This document shows, piece after piece, positions 34,311 to 44,757 of a DNA stretch of 64,000 nucleotides (within the stretch, counting starts at the first letter, position 1; every line of letters begins with the position of its first letter). The notes under the pieces are model-generated. The model was not told the origin of the DNA, searched no databases, and saw only the letters and a list, made by a program, of their open reading frames with translations. Source of the DNA: JAEULH01 sp963746275 (GTDB lineage: Bacteria > Pseudomonadota > Alphaproteobacteria > Rhodospirillales > Defluviicoccaceae); assembly GCA_963746275.1 (NCBI GenBank), contig CAVVAX010000018.1, positions 1 through 64,000 of the forward strand. The letters run 5' to 3'. The position numbers and the translations under genes are program-made.

Positions 34311-37300
34311 ATGATCGCTGCCCCTAACCATCCGGTCCCGATCGAAGCGCCGGCCCGACTTCGCACGGCGCGGCTCTGCGGCGCGGCCGGGCTCGCGCTC
34401 GGGCTCGCCGTCTTGGCCGGCTGGGCTCTGGACATCGCCGTGCTGAAGACCGTGCTGCCTGGCCTCGTCGCCATGCAGCCTTCGACAGCGTTGGGCTTCG
34501 CCGCCGGCGGGCTCGCGCTCGCCGCCGCCAGCGAGCACAGGCGGGCCGCGGCCCGCATCCGGCTGACTCGCGTCGTTCGTGCTGCTCGCCATCGCCGGGC
34601 AGGCGGTGCTCGCCTACGCCGGCTTCGACCTCGGCGGCGACACCTGGCTTTTCCCGCATGCGGTCCTCGACCAGCCTGTCTACGCACATCCGGGGCGGAT
34701 CGCCATCGTCACCGCTATCGCCATGGCCTGTCTCGCCACAGCACTCCTGCTGGCCCGCGGCCGTCCCCGCTGGACGAAGAGCCTGTTCTCGCTCATCGCC
34801 AGTATCGGCCTGTTCCTCGTCGCCGTGCCGCTGGTCGTCTATCTCTTCGGGCTGCACACGGTGGCGCTGGTCACCCCGGTCGCCCTGCACACCACCATCG
34901 GTTTCGTCATCCTGTTCTTCGGCACCATCACCCTGCGCCCTGACGCCGGATGGCTCGCTGTCGTTGCCGGCAGCCGGCCGGGGACGAAGACGGCGCGGCT
35001 GCTGCTGCCGCTCGTGGTCGCCGGTCCGGTGCTGGTCGCCTACCTCTTCGAGGCCGGGCGGCAGGCTGGACTGTACGGCGCGGACTTCCGCCTGGCACTG
35101 ACGACAGTCACGACCGCCGCCTTCCTGGCAGCCAGCGTGGTCTGGAGCGTGCGCCGCGTTGATCACTTGCGCGACGCGCAGCTTGCCGCCGCCGAGGCCG
35201 CGCGCGCCAGCGAAGCGCGGCTGCGCACCCTGACCGAGGCCATCCCGCAGCTCATCTGGACGTGCGCGCCGGACGGGGCCTGCACATACCTCAGCCCGCA
35301 GTGGCATTCGCATACTGGCGCCGGGGAGCCCGCGCACCTCGGCCACGCCTGGCTTGAGGTGGTCCACCCGGAGGACCGGCTTCGCGTCGTGGCGGACTGG
35401 GAGCGGTCGCTGCAGTCCGGGGAGGTCTACGATACCGAAACGCGGATCCGCGGCGCGGATGGCGGCTACCGCTGGTTCAAGCAGCGCGCAGTCCCGCTGG
35501 TCGGACCGCACGGCACTGTCGAGCAGTGGTTCGGCACCTCGACCGACATCACCGACATGATGACAGCGCGCCAGGACCTGGCAGAGAGCGAAGCCCGCTA
35601 CCGAAACCTGTTTGAGCAGGCGGCGGTCGGCATCGTCCAGCTCTCCCTCGACGGCCGGATGCTGCGGGCGAACCCGAAGCTGTGCGAGATGCTGGGCTAC
35701 GGCTGCGGCGAGCTCGTCGGCCGCGACTTCCGCGAGATCACCCATGGGGATGACCTCGAGGAGGACGAAAAGGCGATCGACATCCTCTTGAAGGGCGAGG
35801 TCCCGAGCTACGTCCGGGAGAAGCGCTACCTGCGCAAGAGCGGCGATCCGCTCTGGGTGCGCGTCGAGTCTTCGATCGCCCGCGATGGGCCGCTCGGCGA
35901 GCCGTACAGGATTTCCGTCGTCGTCGACATCAGCGAGCGCAAGCAGGCGGAAGACGCGCTGTTCCAGGAGAAGGAGCGGGCCGAGGTCACCCTGCACTGC
36001 ATCGGCGACGCGGTGATCACCACCGACACCAGCGCCGCCGTTACCTACCTCAACCCGGTCGCTGAGCGGCTGACCGGCTGGAGCCTTGAGGAGGCAAAGG
36101 GTCAGCCGCTGCCGATGGTCTTCAGGATCATCGACGAGGAGACACGAAAGCCGGTGCCGGACCCGGTGCAGCGCTGTCTCCGCGAGGGCCGCGTCACCGG
36201 CCTGCCGGAGCACGCTGTCCTGGTCAGCCGGTTCGGCGAGGAGCACGCCATCGACGACTCGGCCGCGCCGATCCACGACCGCAGCGGCGGCGTCCTCGGC
36301 GCGGTACTCGTGTTCCACGACGTCAGCGAGACCCGACGCCTGTCGCGGCAGCTCCAGCACGACGCCGCCCACGACGTCCTGACCGGGCTGGTCAACCGCC
36401 GCGAGTTCGAGCGGCGGCTGGAGCGGGCGGTGGCGAGCGCCAAACGCCACGGGCTGGAGCACGCGCTCTGCTACTTCGACCTCGACCAGTTCAAGCTGGT
36501 CAACGACACCGCCGGCCACGCCGCCGGCGACGCGCTGTTGAAGCAGGTCAAGGGGCTGCTCTCGGGCAAGTTCCGCGAACGCGACACCCTTGCCCGGCTC
36601 GGCGGCGACGAGTTCGCCCTGCTGCTCGACAACTGCCGCCTGGACGAGGCCTGCCGCATCGCCGAGATCATCGTCGCGTCTTTCCGCGAGTGGCGGTTCG
36701 CCTGGAAGAACCGCACCTTCCACGTCGGCGCCAGCGCAGGTGTCGCCGCCATCGGCCGCGGCTGCGAGAGCGCGGCGCAGGCGCTGGCCCAGGCGGACGT
36801 CGCCTGTTACACGGCAAAGGAGCAGGGCCGCAACCGCGTCCACGTCTATCGCGGCGACGGGGTCAAGCCGTCGTCGCAGCATGCCCGAATGATGCTGGCG
36901 GCGACGCTGAACGACGCCCTGAACGAGAACCGCTTTCGCCTGTTCGCCCAGCCGATCGTCCCGCTCGCCGCCGGCGAGGGAGAGCCTTCGCGCAACGAAG
37001 TGCTGCTTCGCCTGCAAGACGACAGCGGCGCGATCATCCTGCCCAACACCTTCATCCCCGCGGCGGAGCGCTACGGCATGATGGCGCGCATCGACCGCTG
37101 GGTGATCGAGAACGCCTTTCACGCCTGCGCGGCGACCGGGTGCGTGCGCGCCTGCACCGAGCTCTCACTGAACCTTTCGGGCGACTCGCTCAGCTCCGAC
37201 GATCTCGCCGAGTTCGTGCTTCACGCCATCCGCGCCTACAGCATCCGTCCCGAGGCAATCTGCTTCGAGATCACCGAGACCGCGGCGATCCGCAACCTGG

Positions 37301-37650
37301 GCAACGCGCTGAGGTTCATCGACGAGATGCGCCGCCACGGCTGCCGCATCGCGCTGGACGACTTCGGCAGCGGCCAGTCGTCCTTCCACTACCTGCGGAC
37401 GCTGCCTGTGGATTTCCTCAAGATCGACGGCGCGTTCGTGCGCAACATCGCAGAGGACGAGCAGAACGAGGCGGTGGTGGCGGCGATCAACGACATCGGC
37501 CACAAGCTCGGAATTGCGACCATCGCCGAGTACGTCCAGGACATGGCCACCGCCGAGCGGCTGCGCCGGATCGGCGTCGACTACGGCCAGGGCCATGCCC
37601 TTGGCGCACCGAGGCCCCTGGACCACGCCCTGCTGGTCGCCGCCGCCTGA
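34311..37650 (+). CDS. Membrane PAS-GGDEF-EAL cyclic-di-GMP sensor (one frame break)
   Basis: About 1,113 residues. The N-terminal third is membrane-embedded, with about eight hydrophobic segments (AGLALGLAVLAGWALDIAVL; SLIASIGLFLVAVPLVVYLF; LLLPLVVAGPVLVAYLFEAG). Three PAS domains follow (TLTEAIPQLIWTC; NLFEQAAVGIVQLS; TLHCIGDAVITTD), then GGDEF (LARLGGDEFALLL) and EAL. In the EAL domain the motif is EVLLRL, DDFGSG and KIDGAF are kept, and the EGVET loop reads EYVQD. Both activities may remain, but the phosphodiesterase could be altered. The +1 break near 34565 is in the membrane part. ATG 34311 follows AAGGGAATTCC. Confidence 0.85.
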
Positions 37651-37691
37651 GCGCATGGGAGCGCGCGCCGAGCGGCGTTGCCTTAGGGCGC

Positions 37692-37728
37692 GATAGCCGC
37701 AGGCATATCCCGCCGAAAGACGGCGGGC
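37692..37728. repeat. Dispersed repeat with stem-loop, family 2
   Basis: GATAGCCGCAGGCATATCCC followed by GCCGAAAGACGGC forms a small stem-loop and recurs nearly unchanged at 57063-57097 and in part at 22125-22160. It lies between the convergent sensor gene and secB. Confidence 0.6.
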
Positions 37729-37733
37729 CCGGG

Positions 37734-38258
37734 CTAGGCCAACGGCGTGGGTGGCGCGGCCGTGCCGCCCTGGGGCTCGGCCTCGCGGGACTGGCGCTGG
37801 TAGAGGCTGGCGAAGTCGATGGGCCCCAGCATCAACGGCAGGAAGCCGCCGTTGACCGTCGTCGTCGCCAGGATCTGCCGGGCGAAGGGGAACAACAGCC
37901 GCGGGCACTCGATCAGCAGCACCGGGTGAACGTCGGTCTGAGGCACGTTCAGGGTGAAGACGCCGCCGTAGGAGAGCTCGACCAGGAACGCCTGCGTCTC
38001 GCCCACCTTGCAGTCGGCGTGGACGTTGAGCACGACCTCGTAGACAGGCGCCTCCAGCGCGCGCGCCTGGACGTCGACGTTGACGCTGATGTCCGGCTGC
38101 ACCTGCTGCATCTGGCTGAAGACCTGCGGCGTGCCCGGGGCCTCAAAGGAGAAGTCCTTGATGTACTGGGCGTTCACGATCAGCGGCGGCTGTGCGCTGG
38201 CGCCGTCGCCCTTGCCCGCGGCCGCCCCGGCGGCGCCGTTGCCGTTGTCCTCGCTCAT
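37734..38258 (-). CDS. secB: Protein-export chaperone SecB
   Basis: A 174-residue cytoplasmic chaperone that hands unfolded preproteins to SecA. The conserved strand AQYIKDFSFEAPGTPQVF, the peptide-binding groove segments YEVVLNVHADCKVGETQAF and SYGGVFTL, and LLIECPRLLFPFARQILATT are all SecB signatures. The start is ATG 38258 (MSEDNGNG); an ATG two codons earlier is also possible. A flexible Gly/Ala/Lys N-terminus precedes the fold. It is convergent with the sensor gene and followed upstream by fxsA, as often in alphaproteobacteria. Confidence 0.93.
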   Translation of the reverse strand: MSEDNGNGAAGAAAGKGDGASAQPPLIVNAQYIKDFSFEAPGTPQVFSQMQQVQPDISVNVDVQARALEAPVYEVVLNVHADCKVGETQAFLVELSYGGVFTLNVPQTDVHPVLLIECPRLLFPFARQILATTTVNGGFLPLMLGPIDFASLYQRQSREAEPQGGTAAPPTPLA

Positions 38259-38319
38259 CGTCACCCCTGGATGGTCATTGTGCGCGGCTGGCTAACACGG
38301 ATCGCTTCGGGGCACAACG

Positions 38320-38898
38320 CTAGCCTCCCGCCCGTTTTGCCGGCGGCAGCTCATCGGCGTCGCCGTCCGCCGCGGGCTTCGTGCTTTGCCCCCAGCCCCG
38401 CCCCGGCTCGGGCGGATGCGGATCACCGCTCTGGCCCGGTTCGACCTCGCGCCATTCGCCCTCGATGACTACGTCCGCGCCCCGCGTGCGGCCGGTGCCG
38501 GATCCTGCGGCCGTGCGGGCGGTGCGCACCCGCAGCTCCGCTCGCCGCGCCGCTTGGGCCACCAGCGCCGCCGCGAGCCGCCGCCGGAGCGGCGGGATAA
38601 GGACCAGGAAGCCGATGGTGTCGGTGATGAACCCGGGCGTGATCAGGAGCGCGCCGGCGATCAGCAGCGCCAGCCCCTGCAGCGCCTCGCCCACCGGCGC
38701 CTCGCCGGCGGCAATGCTTCTCCTTGCCGCGGCAATCAGGCCGATGCCTTGATGGCGGATGATCATGGTGCCGATCAGCGCGGTCAGTACGATGCCGGCC
38801 AACGTCGGCCACAGGCCGATGTACCGGCCGACGAGGATGAAGACCGCAATCTCCAGGATCGGAACCACGATCATCACGGCAAACAGCACTAAACCCAT
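38320..38898 (-). CDS. fxsA: FxsA family membrane protein
   Basis: A 192-residue inner-membrane protein. The ATG at 38898 (MGLVLFAVMIVVPILEIAVF) follows GGGAGGCAAC; the longer frame upstream is unlikely. Three to four helices appear, with the conserved GxxPTLxxIxxTAxxG pattern (IGLWPTLAGIVLTALIGTMI) and LLITPGFITDTIGFLVLIPP. The cytoplasmic C-terminal tail is charged and proline-rich. In E. coli FxsA relieves F-plasmid exclusion of phage T7; its general role is unclear. It is divergent from the tim44-like gene and next to secB. Confidence 0.88.
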   Translation of the reverse strand: MGLVLFAVMIVVPILEIAVFILVGRYIGLWPTLAGIVLTALIGTMIIRHQGIGLIAAARRSIAAGEAPVGEALQGLALLIAGALLITPGFITDTIGFLVLIPPLRRRLAAALVAQAARRAELRVRTARTAAGSGTGRTRGADVVIEGEWREVEPGQSGDPHPPEPGRGWGQSTKPAADGDADELPPAKRAGG

Positions 38899-39062
38899 CG
38901 TTGCCTCCCGGTCCGTCCAGGTCCATCTCAGCAACGAGAAAAGAGCGCTTTTCGACAAAAGCAATGGCTGGGTGGACGCTCGATCCACACGCCGCTATTG
39001 TGCATCCGGTCCTCGGACCGCGTGCGATCCTTTAACCGTTTGCGATCACGTCAGGATTTGGC

Positions 39063-39747
39063 ATGGGCGGCGGCTTCCAGTTTATCGACATCATTCTGTT
39101 CGCGCTGGTCGCGGCTTTTCTGATCTTGCGGCTGCGCAGCGTGCTCGGCCGTCGCGATGGCCATCATCAGGGCCCGGCGCAGGACCCGTTCCGCCAGCCG
39201 CCGGCGAAGGAGAAGCCCGAAGCCGACGTCGTTCGCCTTCCCGAACGCGGCGAGCCGGCATCGCCGCCCCTTCCCCAGGATCAGCCGGCTGGCTCGCTAC
39301 AGGCCGGCTTGACGCAGATCAAGATCGCCGATCCCCGCTTCGAACGACGACGAGTTCCTCTCCGGCGCCGGCGTCGCCTTCGAGATGATCCTGACGGCCT
39401 ACGTCGCCGGCGACACCGCCGCGCTAAAGCCGCTGCTGAGCCCAGAGGTTTTCGCCAACTTCTCGCGCTCCATCGAGGAGCGTAGCACGGCGGGCGAGGT
39501 GCTGGAGACGACCCTGGTCGGCGTGCAGAAGGCGACCATTGAGGAAGCCTACATGGCCGGGCGGATGGCCCACGTCACGGTCCGCTTCGTCAGCGAGCAG
39601 GTGACCGTCACCCGCAGTGCCGCCGGCGAAATCGTCGAGGGTGATCCCGACCGGGTGACGACGGTGACGGACCTGTGGACCTTCGCCCGCGACACCCGCA
39701 GCCCCGACCCCAACTGGACCCTGGTCGCGACCGGAACCGTCGACTAG
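39063..39747 (+). CDS. Tim44-like domain protein (one frame break)
   Basis: About 228 residues with an N-terminal membrane anchor (FIDIILFALVAAFLILRLRS) and a linker ending in KIADPRF. After a +1 break near 39345 a Tim44-like domain follows (DEFLSGAGVAFEMILTAYVA, VFANFSRSIEERS, VSEQVTVTRSAAGEIVEGDP and DLWTFARDTRSPDPNWTLVA). In Caulobacter the homologous TimA is an inner-membrane protein of uncertain role. It precedes mltA by 14 bp, probably in one transcript, and is divergent from fxsA. Confidence 0.82.
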
Positions 39748-39761
39748 GCGGCCGCTCAGGC

Positions 39762-40948
39762 ATGCCGCGGCGCCAGCGGATGCGGCGGACGGCGACGCCG
39801 GCGCTCCTGACGCTGCTTCTCGTCATAATCGGGCTGGCCGGCTGCGCGCCGCAGCCACCACCCGCTTCGTTGAAGCTGGAGCCGACGTCGTTCGCGGCCC
39901 TCGCCGGCTGGACCGAGGACGACCACGGCCAGGCGCTCCTGGCCTTCGTCGCCTCCTGCTCGCGCCACCCCGGAACCAACGGCACCGAAACCTGGCAGCG
40001 CCTCGGCGTGAGCCGCGAAACGCTGGCGGCGGTCTGTGCCGCAGCCGCGGCGGTGCCGCCCGGGGACCGGGAACAGGCGCGGGGTTTCTTCGAAAAGCAC
40101 TTCGTGCCTGCTTTGGCCAGCAACAACGGCGATGCGGGCGGGCTCTTCACCGGCTACTACGAGCCAGAGCTGCGCGGCTCGGCTCACCGCGGCGGACCCT
40201 TCCAGGTGCCGATCCACCGCTTGCCCGACAACCTCGTCAGCATCGATCTCGGCGCCTTCCGCCCGGAGTGGAACGGCCAGCAGCTCATCGGCCAGGTGAG
40301 CGGGCAGAAGGTCGTGCCCGTGCCGGCCCGTGCCGACATCGACCGCGGCGCCTTGGCCGGACGGGATCTCGAGCTGTTCTGGGTCGACAGCGCCGTCGAC
40401 GCCTTCTTCCTCCACATCCAGGGCTCGGGGCGGGTCCTGCTCGAGGACGGACGGGCGGTGCGGGTCGGCTTTGCCGGCAAGAACGGCCGCCCCTACGTCG
40501 CCATCGGCCGCGAGCTGATCCGCCGCGGGGCGATCTCCGAGGAGCAGATGTCGATGCAGGCGATCCGCGCCTGGCTCGCCCGCATCCCGACGAGGCGGCG
40601 GCGGTGATGGCGATGAACCCGTCCTACGTGTTCTTCCGCGAGCTGGACGGCCCGGGACCCATCGGAGCGCAGAACATCGTGCTGACCCCGGGGCGGAGCC
40701 TGGCGGTCGACCCGGCGTTCATCGCGCTCGGCGCGCCGCTCTGGCTGGAGAGCGAGGAGCCGCTGTCACAGGCGCCGCTCCGCCGCTTGGTGGTGGCGCA
40801 GGATACCGGCGGCGCCATCAAGGGGCCGGTGCGCGGCGACCTGTTCTGGGGCTCGGGGGACGCGGCAGGAGAGCGGGCCGGGGCGATGAAGGCGCAAGGC
40901 CGCTACTACCTGCTCTTGCCGAAACCGGAGCCGCCGGCCACGAGCTAG
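39762..40948 (+). CDS. mltA: Membrane-bound lytic murein transglycosylase A (one frame break)
   Basis: A lipoprotein of about 395 residues. The signal ends in the lipobox LAGC (residues ~25-28), so it is anchored in the outer membrane. LFTGYYEPELRGS and IQGSGRVLLEDG are MltA/3D-domain segments. After a -1 break near 40590 come AAAVMAMNPSYVFFRELDG and the catalytic Asp segment VAQDTGGAIKGPVRGDLFWG. It cleaves peptidoglycan to 1,6-anhydromuropeptides. ATG 39762 starts it 14 bp after the tim44-like gene. Confidence 0.9.
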
Positions 40949-41138
40949 CACGATTTGCTCCCTGTCGATCACGACAACGCCATGGCCGTGATCGTCAATC
41001 ACGAGCCGCGGAGCGGAGCGGCGGTTCACGCGTCCTTCGCGCCGCCACGTCTTCGTGGACCCGCGGAACACGTCCAAGTGCTGGCCACGGCTGCGAATTG
41101 ATGTTGTCGTGACAGAGAATGCGGCCCATTCTCGAAGA

Positions 41139-41947
41139 ATGCCGGAGCCTCGACCCACCGTCGCCCTGTTCGTCACCTGCCTCGTCGATCTGATGCGCCC
41201 GGCCGTGGGCTTCGCCGCGGTGAAGCTCTTGGAGGAGGCGGGCTGCGACGTCGTCGTGCCAGCCGCGCAGACCTGCTGCGGCCAGCCCGCCTACAACTCC
41301 GGCGACAGCAAGGACGCCAAGGCCGTTGCTCGCCAGGTCATCGAGGCCTTCGCCGGCTTCGACTACGTTGTCCTGCCGTCGGGCTCGTGCGGTGGCACCA
41401 TCCGGGTGCACTACCCGGAGATGTTCGCGAACGATCCGGTCTGGCTGGACCGCGCCCGCGACCTGGCGCGGCGGACCTATGAGCTCACGACCTTCCTCGC
41501 CGAGGTGCGCAAGACCGGGCCGATCCAGGGCGAACTGAAGGCCGTCACCGCCTACCACGATTCCTGCTCGGGGCTGCGTGAGCTCAAGATCCGCGCCCAG
41601 CCGCGGGAGCTGCTGTCCGGCATCCGCGGCCTGGAGCTGCGCGAGATGGCCGACGCCGAGGCCTGCTGCGGCTTCGGCGGGCTGTTCTGCGTCAAGTACC
41701 CGGAAGTCTCGGAGAAGATGGTCGACGTCAAGGTGGACGCGATCCTCGCAACCGGCGCCGACATGCTCATCGGCGGCGACATGGGCTGCCTGATGAACAT
41801 GGCCGGGCGGCTGCAGCGGCGGGGCAGCGCACGTTCAGGTCCGCCATGTCGCCGAGGTTCTGGCCGGGACGATGGCGGACGCGCCACCCATCGGCGAGGC
41901 CGAGCGGCGGAGGCATCGTGGCGCCGCCTGCGCGCGAGCCCGCCTGA
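41139..41947 (+). CDS. lutA: LutA-type iron-sulfur oxidoreductase subunit (frame breaks near the end)
   Basis: One subunit of the LutABC L-lactate oxidation complex. Two CCG domains are visible: QTCCGQPAYNSGD near residue 47 and EACCGFGGLFCVKYPEVSEK near 180, with DSCSGLRELKIRAQPRELL between. The last ~45 codons change frame near 41828 (VQVRHVAEVLAGTMADAPPI). A further shift near 41910 would end it at TGA 41947 with GGIVAPPAREPA. The end is therefore uncertain by some tens of bases. It is followed by lutB after 65 bp with its own ribosome-binding site. ATG 41139 starts MPEPRPTVALF. Confidence 0.8.
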
Positions 41948-42012
41948 CGCCACGCCGCGGCGAGCAACCACAAGGCCGGGCGAACCCGGCCGCGACCCTG
42001 AGGGAGGAACCC

Positions 42013-43447
42013 GTGGACTCCACCGCCCACGCGTTCGTCGAGAACGCCCACCGCGCCCTTCACGACGCCAAGCTGCAGCAGTCGCTCGGCCGCTTCAAGG
42101 CCGGCTTCCCGGTCAAGCGGCGCCTGGCCGTCGACCGGCTGCCCGAGTTCGACGCGCTGAGCCAGGCGGCGCGGGAGATCAAGGACCACACGCTCGCCCA
42201 CCTCGACCTCTACCTCGAGCGCTTCACCGAGAAGGCCGAGGCCAGCGGCACCCACGTCCACTGGTGCGCCGATGCCGAAGCGGCGCGCCAGGCGATCCTG
42301 CAGATCTGCCGCGACAGCCGGCGCCCGAACGGTCGCCAAGGGCAAGTCGATGATCGGCGAGGAGATCGGGGTCAACGAGTTCCTGGAAAAGGAAGGCTTT
42401 CGGCCGGTCGAGACCGACCTCGGCGAATACATCATCCAGCTTCGCCATGAGCCGCCGAGCCACATCATCGCTCCCGCGGTCCACCTGTCGAAGGACCAGG
42501 TCGCCGACGCCTTCCGCAGCCACCACCGCAACTACCCCGAGGGTCGGCCGCTGGAGGAACCGGAGGTGCTGCTGGCCGAGGCCCGCGCGGTGCTTCGCCA
42601 GGAGTTCCTCGCCGCCGAGGTGGGGATCACCGGCGCCAACCTGCTGATCGCCGAAACCGGCTCGTTCGTGCTGGTGACCAACGAGGGCAACGGCGATCTG
42701 ACCCAGACGCTGCCCAGGGTGCAGATCGTCATCGCCAGCATCGAGAAGGTCGTCCCCACGCTGGAGGATGCGACCACCATCCTCCGCGTCCTCGCCCGCT
42801 CCGCGACCGGCCAGGACATGTCGGTCTACACCACGTTCGCGACCGGGCCAAAGCGCTCCGAGGATCTCGACGGGCCTTCCGAGCTGCACGTCCTTCTGCT
42901 GGACAACGGCCGCAGCGAGATGCTCGGCAACGAGTTCCGCGAGATGCTCCGCTGCATTCGCTGCGGCGCCTGCATCAACCACTGCCCGATCTATGCCGCG
43001 GTGGGCGGCCATGCCTATGGCTGGGTCTACTCCGGGCCCATGGGCGCGGTGCTGATCCCGAACCTGATCGGCATGGAGGAGGCCGGCAACCTCCCCAACG
43101 CCTCGACGCTGTGCGGCCGCTGTGAGGAGGTCTGCCCGATGCAGATCCCCTTGCCGCGGATGCTGCGGCAGTTGCGCGAGCGCCAGCACGAGGCGCGGCA
43201 ATCGCCCGCCACCTACCGCTATGGGCTGGCCGGCTGGGCCTTCCTCGCCCGCCGGCCGGCGCTCTACCGGTGGGCAATGGCGCTCGGCGTCGGCGCGCTC
43301 GGCCGGCTGGGCCAACTCCGGCGCAACGGCGGGCGCTTCCGCTCGCTGCCCTTCGCCGGCGGCTGGACCGGATCGCGCGACCTGCCCTCGCCGGCCGGGC
43401 GGACATTCCAGCAGCAGTGGTCCGCGCGCGCGGGCCGGCGGCAATGA
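42013..43447 (+). CDS. lutB: LutB-type iron-sulfur protein (one frame break)
   Basis: About 478 residues, the large Fe-S subunit of the lactate-oxidation complex. GTG 42013 follows AGGGAGGAAC. The LUD-like N-terminal part (GRFKAGFPVKRRLAVDRLPE...HTLAHLDLYLERF) continues after a +1 break near 42330 into SMIGEEIGVNEFLEKEGFRP and ITGANLLIAETGSFVLVTNE. Two 4Fe-4S motifs follow: CIRCGACINHCP and CGRCEEVCPMQIPLPRML. The stop overlaps the lutC ATG (ATGA). It carries electrons from lactate to the respiratory chain. Confidence 0.87.
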
Positions 43448-44136
43448 CGACGCCGCGCGAGAGCATGCTGGCGGCCGTCCGTCGGGCGCTCGACCGGCGC
43501 GAGCCGGCCGACGTCGCCGCCGCGACGGTCGCGGCGCGGCTGGCTCAACCGAAGGCTTCGGTCATCCCGGCCCGCGGACGGGTCGCGGGTGAGACGGCGC
43601 TCGGCCAGTTCATCTTCGAGGCCGAGCGGGTGAACGCCTCGACCGAGCGCATCGGCGCGCTCGACGAGGTGCCGGCGCGGGTACGGGCCTATCTGCAATC
43701 TGCGAACCTTCCCTCGGCCGTCAAGGCAGCGCCCGACCCGGACCTCGCGGAGATCCCTTGGGCGCGTGAGCCGCTCTTGCAGGTCACGGCCGGGAAGGCC
43801 GGCGACCACGACCCGGTCTCCTTCACCGGCAGCTTCGCCGGCATCGCCGAAACCGGCACGCTGATGCTCCTGTCGGGGCCGGAAAGCCCGACGACGCTGA
43901 ACTTCCTCCCCGACGTGCACATCGCCCTCTTGCGCAGCGACCGGATCGTCGGCAGCTACGAGGAGGCTTGGGCGCGGCTCCGGGCGGCGCGCGGCGCTGG
44001 CATCATGCCGCGGGCGGTGAACTGGATCACCGGCCCGTCGCGCACCGCCGACATCGAGCAGACCCTGCTGCTCGGCGCGCATGGGCCGCGGCGGCTGCAC
44101 ATCATCATCGTCGGACGGAGCGATGACGGCGGGTGA
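43444..44136 (+). CDS. lutC: LutC-type LUD domain protein
   Basis: A 230-residue LUD-domain protein, the third subunit of the LutABC complex. The core GIAETGTLMLLSGPESPTTL and FLPDVHIALLRSDRIVGSYE is diagnostic, and GPSRTADIEQTLLLGAHGPR closes it. ATG 43444 overlaps the lutB stop (ATGA), so the operon is translationally coupled. Its end overlaps the start of the smr gene by 14 bp, tying the lactate operon to it. The frame is intact. Confidence 0.9.
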   Translation: MTTPRESMLAAVRRALDRREPADVAAATVAARLAQPKASVIPARGRVAGETALGQFIFEAERVNASTERIGALDEVPARVRAYLQSANLPSAVKAAPDPDLAEIPWAREPLLQVTAGKAGDHDPVSFTGSFAGIAETGTLMLLSGPESPTTLNFLPDVHIALLRSDRIVGSYEEAWARLRAARGAGIMPRAVNWITGPSRTADIEQTLLLGAHGPRRLHIIIVGRSDDGG

Positions 44137-44698
44137 GGAAGACGGGGAGTCGGACCGGGCGCTGTGGGACAGGCTGACGCGCGAGGTGAGGCCGCTGAAG
44201 CGGCGCCAACCGCCGCCGCCGGCCCCGACGCCCGCGACACGTCCGACGCCCGCTGCGGGCGGAACGGGCCGGGGCACGGCGCGGCCGCCGACTAACGCGC
44301 TGCTGTCGCCGCCGCCGGTCCGGGTGGCGCTGGCGCCGCCAGCGGACCTTCTTCCGGGCCAGGCGGGTGGCGTCGACAAGCGCACGCTGGCGAAGCTGCG
44401 GCGCGGCCAGATCGCGCCGGAGCGCCGGATCGATCTCCATAACATGACCCAGAGCGAGGCCTATGCGGCCTTGGATGGCTTCATCGCGGCGGCGCAGGCG
44501 TCGGGCAAGCGCTGCGTCCTGGTCATCACCGGCAAGGGCTACCGGTCCGACGGCGCTGTTGGAGTGCTCAGGACCAACGTTCCCCACTGGCTCAACCAGC
44601 CGGCCAACCGTGCGCGGATCCTGGCCTTCAGCCACGCGATCGCCGCGGATGGCGGCGAGGGCGCGCTCTACGTCCTTCTTCGCCGCCGTCGACCCTGA
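44123..44698 (+). CDS. Smr domain protein
   Basis: A 191-residue protein with a proline-rich, probably disordered N-terminus (residues ~35-60) and a C-terminal Smr domain. The domain shows the IDLHNMTQSEAYAALDGFIA start and the GKG element in VLVITGKGYRSDGAVGV, ending AADGGEGALYVLLRRRR. Smr domains are nucleic-acid endonucleases related to the MutS2 C-terminus. In many alphaproteobacteria this gene directly follows mltA; here lutABC lies between. ATG 44123 is inside lutC. The frame is intact. Confidence 0.88.
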   Translation: MTAGEEDGESDRALWDRLTREVRPLKRRQPPPPAPTPATRPTPAAGGTGRGTARPPTNALLSPPPVRVALAPPADLLPGQAGGVDKRTLAKLRRGQIAPERRIDLHNMTQSEAYAALDGFIAAAQASGKRCVLVITGKGYRSDGAVGVLRTNVPHWLNQPANRARILAFSHAIAADGGEGALYVLLRRRRP

Positions 44699-44757
44699 AG
44701 CGGCCCGCGGTTCGGCCGAGCCGTTGGCAGGCGCCGGGCCCCATACAGTCCGGCGCG

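Noticed and set aside
43444..44136. LutC as a nucleotide-cyclase or transporter subunit
   Set aside because: The LUD-domain motifs and the LutAB context leave no reason for another assignment.
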